Assembly: GCF_006715025.1 (NCBI RefSeq)
Contig: NZ_VFMK01000001.1
Span: forward strand, 186,001-250,000
DNA length: 64,000 bases
Direction: 5' to 3'
DNA from: Serratia fonticola
GTDB taxonomy: Bacteria; Pseudomonadota; Gammaproteobacteria; Enterobacterales; Enterobacteriaceae
In this document: piece by piece, positions 61,300 to 64,000 of the stretch
Layout: every line of letters begins with the position of its first letter
How positions within the stretch are numbered: position 1 is the first letter of the stretch
Notes under the pieces: model-generated
Seen by the model: the letters and a program-made list of their open reading frames with translations, nothing else
What the model was told of the DNA's origin: nothing
Database searches by the model: none
Program-made: the position numbers and the translations under genes

Positions 61300-62301
61300 T
61301 TATTTAGAGTAAAGGTCGGATTTCTTATGGAAGCCATCGGCAATAATGGTGCTGTCGATATTCGATTTATCCACCTGTACCGGGGTTAATAACCAGGCCG
61401 ACACCTCTTTACTGCCGTTATTTAATTTAGCGTTGGATTTAGGCGCTTCCCCTTTACCCAGTTGCACGGCGATATCTGCCGCTTCGTCGGCCAGCTTACT
61501 GATCGGTTTGTATACCGTCATGGTTTGGGTGCCCGCCACAATACGTTTTACCGCCGCCAGATCGGCATCCTGACCGGAGATCGCCACTTTGCCCGCCAGC
61601 CCTTGCGCCGCCAGCGCCTGAATGGCCCCACCGGCGGTAGCATCGTTAGAGGCAACAACCGCATCAATATGGTTATTGTTGGCCGTCAGGGCGTTTTCCA
61701 TAATCTTCAGCGCGTTTTCCGGCAACCAACCATCGGCCCACTGATCGCCCACCACCTTGATCTTGCCGCTGTCGATCAAGGGTTGCAGCACCGTCATCTG
61801 CCCTTTGCGGAACAGCTTGGCGTTATTATCCACCGGCGAACCCCCCATCAAGAAGTAGTTGCCCTGCGGCACGCGCTGCACCAGGCTTTGAGCCTGCATT
61901 TCACCCACTTTTTCATTATCGAAGGAGATGTAGAAATCGATATCGGCGTTGTTGATCATACGGTCGTAGGCCAGCACTTTGATCCCCTCGCGCTTCGCCT
62001 CGCTAATAACATTGCTTAACACCTGGCCGTTATAAGGGATGATCACCAGCACATCGACGCCACGGTTGATCATATTCTCAATCTGCGCCATCTGGGTTTC
62101 TTCATTGCCATTGGCCGACTGGACAAATACATTGGCCCCCAGAGACTCGGCTTTTTTCACAAAGATATCGCGGTCTTTCTGCCAGCGCTCTAAACGCAGA
62201 TCATCGATTGCCATGCCGATTTTAATCTCTTTACTGTATCCCGGTTGGCTGGCTAACAGCAGAAGTGCACAAGCAGAAAGAAGAAGTGGTTTGAATTTCA
62301 T
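61300..62301 (-). CDS. xylF: XylF, periplasmic D-xylose-binding protein
   Basis: 333 residues, close to E. coli XylF (330). Signal peptide MKFKPLLLSACALLLLASQP ending YSK, then KEIKIGMAIDDLRLERWQKD and FVQSANGNEETQMAQIENMI as in the family, plus YDRMINNADIDFYISFDNEK. It delivers xylose to XylGH. Its promoter region holds an ERIC-type repeat. Confidence 0.97.
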   Translation of the reverse strand: MKFKPLLLSACALLLLASQPGYSKEIKIGMAIDDLRLERWQKDRDIFVKKAESLGANVFVQSANGNEETQMAQIENMINRGVDVLVIIPYNGQVLSNVISEAKREGIKVLAYDRMINNADIDFYISFDNEKVGEMQAQSLVQRVPQGNYFLMGGSPVDNNAKLFRKGQMTVLQPLIDSGKIKVVGDQWADGWLPENALKIMENALTANNNHIDAVVASNDATAGGAIQALAAQGLAGKVAISGQDADLAAVKRIVAGTQTMTVYKPISKLADEAADIAVQLGKGEAPKSNAKLNNGSKEVSAWLLTPVQVDKSNIDSTIIADGFHKKSDLYSK

Positions 62302-62376
62302 CTTATAACCCTTTTATTGTGTAGGGAAATAGTTACCCGGGCGCTTTCAAACGGCATAAATTGAAAGCTGACGGTA

Positions 62377-62504
62377 TATACCCTGAATAATTCGGGTTGC
62401 AGGAAGGCAGCGACACAGCGGCTCCCCAGGCGCTTACGCCAGCTAAGTAACGGAGGTGCGCAAGGAAAACCACCGCACATGCAACTTGAAGTATGATGGG
62501 TATA
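62377..62504. repeat. ERIC-type intergenic repeat in the xylF leader
   Basis: 128 bases bounded by TATACCC and GGGTATA (62377-62383, 62498-62504), the length of ERIC. The centre contains CTCCCCAGGCGCTTAC and AGCTAAGTAACGGAGG, which match the two classical ERIC core blocks with a few changes, and the flanks GGGTTGCAGGAAGGC and GCATGCAACTTGAAGTATGA are familiar from Serratia and Yersinia intergenic repeats. The whole can fold into one long hairpin. It lies 76 bases before xylF. Confidence 0.8.
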
Positions 62505-62888
62505 AATTACGAAACTTCCAGCGGATTGTTATCGCTTATACGACATTCGGCAATTACAGATTTTTACCGGCGAATTATGATTTTTGGTTTAATGTTAATT
62601 TTATGATGGCGATCATGTTTTATAGCCGTAAATTTTCAATTTACAGCGTTGATAACTGCATTTATTCCTCTGTCACTGACCGAAGTAAGTGCCAGGGGAT
62701 AAATAATTTTTTGCCTGGCCGTCACTTAAAGTACATTAGGTAAATAACAACAAAGCCAATTATGAGATCCCGCGCACATTTAATAATTCTGTGAATTTAA
62801 GTGTGAAATAACGTAATTGAGGATTCTCCGACTTACTCCGAAGATAAACGCATCCCGCACGCCGGGCACCGTTACCAAGGAGTCACTA
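62505..62888. promoter_or_regulatory. xylA-xylF control region with a probable CRP site
   Basis: TATGATGGCGATCATG at 62602-62617 has the CRP dyad form (TGA/TCA half-sites six bases apart; about seven of ten consensus positions) and stands between the divergent xylA and xylF genes, as in E. coli. AT-rich stretches on either side (62565-62600 and 62620-62670) should hold XylR-binding half-sites, but I cannot place them reliably. xylA is preceded by AAGGAGTCACTA. Confidence 0.55.
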
Positions 62889-64000
62889 ATGCAATCCTAT
62901 TTTGATCAGCTTGAGCAGGTTCGTTACGAAGGTACCCAGAGTACCAATCCGTTGGCATTCCGCCACTACAATCCCGATGAAATCATCCTTGGTAAACGCA
63001 TGGCTGACCATCTGCGCTTTGCCGCGTGCTATTGGCACACCTTCTGCTGGAACGGTGCCGACATGTTCGGCGTGGGCGCATTTGATCGCCCCTGGCAGCA
63101 ACCGGGCGATGCGCTGGCGCTCGCTAAACGCAAAGCCGATGTGGCATTTGAGTTTTTCCATAAATTGAATGTGCCTTACTACTGCTTCCACGATATCGAT
63201 GTTTCTCCGGAAGGGGCCACGCTGAAAGAATACCTGAACAACTTTGCCATCATGGCCGACGTTCTGGCCGAGAAACAGCAAAGCAGCGGCGTGAAGCTGT
63301 TGTGGGGCACGGCTAACTGTTTCACCAACCCACGCTACGGCGCAGGAGCCGCCACCAACCCGGATCCGGAAGTCTTCAGCTGGGCAGCGACGCAAGTGTT
63401 CACCGCCATGAACGCTACCCACAAGCTGGGCGGTGAAAACTATGTGCTATGGGGTGGACGCGAAGGCTATGAAACTCTGCTCAATACCGACCTGCGTCAG
63501 GAGCGCGAACAGATTGGCCGCTTTATGCAAATGGTGGTTGAACACAAGCATAAAACCGGCTTCCAGGGTACGCTGCTGATCGAACCCAAGCCGCAGGAGC
63601 CAACCAAACATCAATATGATTATGATGTTGCGACCGTGTACGGCTTCCTCAAGCAGTTCGGCCTGGAGAAAGAGATCAAGGTCAACATCGAAGCCAACCA
63701 CGCCACGCTGGCCGGGCATTCGTTCCATCATGAGATCGCCACCGCCATCGCACTGGGGATCTTTGGCTCGGTCGATGCCAACCGTGGTGATCCGCAACTG
63801 GGTTGGGACACCGATCAGTTCCCAAACAGCGTCGAAGAGAACGCGCTGGTGATGTTCGAAATCCTCAAAGCGGGAGGGTTTACTACCGGTGGCCTGAACT
63901 TTGACGCCAAAGTACGCCGCCAGAGCACCGATAAATATGACCTGTTCTACGGCCATATCGGCGCGATGGACACCATGGCATTGGCTCTGAAAGTGGCCGC
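62889..64000 (+). CDS. xylA: Xylose isomerase XylA, N-terminal 370 residues (runs off right edge)
   Basis: Open to the window end; 370 of about 440 codons. It converts D-xylose to D-xylulose in the cytoplasm. Active-site regions are present: WHTFCWNGADMFG near 50, YCFHDIDVSPEG with the catalytic His near 101, LIEPKPQEPTKHQYDYD (metal-binding Glu about 232), NIEANHATLAGHSFHHE (Glu about 268) and GSVDANRGDPQLGWDTDQFP (Asp ligands near 296-310). AGGAG lies seven bases before the ATG. Divergent from xylFGHR, standard enterobacterial layout; xylB is expected beyond the edge. Confidence 0.97.
   Translation, partial: MQSYFDQLEQVRYEGTQSTNPLAFRHYNPDEIILGKRMADHLRFAACYWHTFCWNGADMFGVGAFDRPWQQPGDALALAKRKADVAFEFFHKLNVPYYCFHDIDVSPEGATLKEYLNNFAIMADVLAEKQQSSGVKLLWGTANCFTNPRYGAGAATNPDPEVFSWAATQVFTAMNATHKLGGENYVLWGGREGYETLLNTDLRQEREQIGRFMQMVVEHKHKTGFQGTLLIEPKPQEPTKHQYDYDVATVYGFLKQFGLEKEIKVNIEANHATLAGHSFHHEIATAIALGIFGSVDANRGDPQLGWDTDQFPNSVEENALVMFEILKAGGFTTGGLNFDAKVRRQSTDKYDLFYGHIGAMDTMALALKVA

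Noticed and set aside
1..64000. CRISPR arrays, rRNA operons, complete insertion sequences or prophage genes
   Set aside because: No regular spaced repeats, rRNA sequence, intact transposase or phage structural gene was seen on either strand.

Overview
The window reads as chromosomal DNA of an enterobacterium, most likely Serratia or a close relative in the Yersiniaceae. The basis is the xylA / xylFGH-xylR layout, eptB, a selC tRNA gene, an ERIC-type repeat, two FimA-FimC-FimD-type pilus operons and a ShlB-type TpsB transporter, all with enterobacterial sequences. Housekeeping-like, GC-balanced stretches sit at the two ends and around 17-23 kb and 48-62 kb. Two accessory blocks lie between them: a Tad pilus locus (about 1.2-14.4 kb) and an AT-rich surface-structure and regulator island (about 27-48 kb) that ends next to selC.

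Layout, left to right: (1) the 5' part of eptB, running off the left edge; (2) the 3' half of a broken ohr gene abutting (3) a complete minus-strand Tad/Flp pilus operon: two Flp prepilins, prepilin peptidase, RcpC, RcpA secretin, a lipoprotein in the RcpB position, TadZ, TadA ATPase, TadB/TadC, TadD, pseudopilin-like TadE/F/G and a terminal OmpA-like gene, preceded by a membrane-anchored winged-helix regulator and an overlapping small membrane partner; (4) an orphan TpsB transporter behind a short leader ORF and a strong terminator; (5) a beta-glucoside operon (PTS EIIBCA, 6-phospho-beta-glucosidase, decayed OprB-like porin) controlled by a BglG/LicT-type RNA antiterminator site with no antiterminator gene beside it; (6) an SDR dehydrogenase, a DUF4282-type protein and a histidine phosphatase; (7) a microcin-like unit: double-glycine-type peptide, HlyD/CvaA-like adaptor and C39-peptidase/ABC exporter; (8) a four-gene chaperone-usher operon; (9) an AT-rich cluster of five regulators (two LuxR-type on plus, one LuxR-like on minus, two membrane-anchored winged-helix proteins, one with an overlapping small membrane partner); (10) a second, five-gene chaperone-usher operon; (11) an integrase remnant beside selC; (12) a DJ-1/PfpI protein, then a small secreted peptide plus membrane acyltransferase flanked by 89-bp imperfect direct repeats; (13) an amino-acid decarboxylase and AdiC/PotE-type antiporter with a LuxR-type regulator; (14) a phytase-like esterase; (15) the xylose genes xylR, xylH, xylG, xylF and, divergently, the 5' part of xylA.

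Functionally the accessory blocks concern the cell surface: three pilus systems, a secreted glycine-rich peptide, an outer-membrane TpsB and a dense set of regulators probably governing them. The strongest candidates for something not yet described are the microcin-like unit without an obvious immunity gene (23.9-27.7 kb), the repeat-flanked secreted peptide/acyltransferase module (49.06-50.88 kb), and the regulator cluster placed between two pilus operons (33.7-40.7 kb). All assignments come from reading the sequence and recalled family knowledge; no database search was possible.
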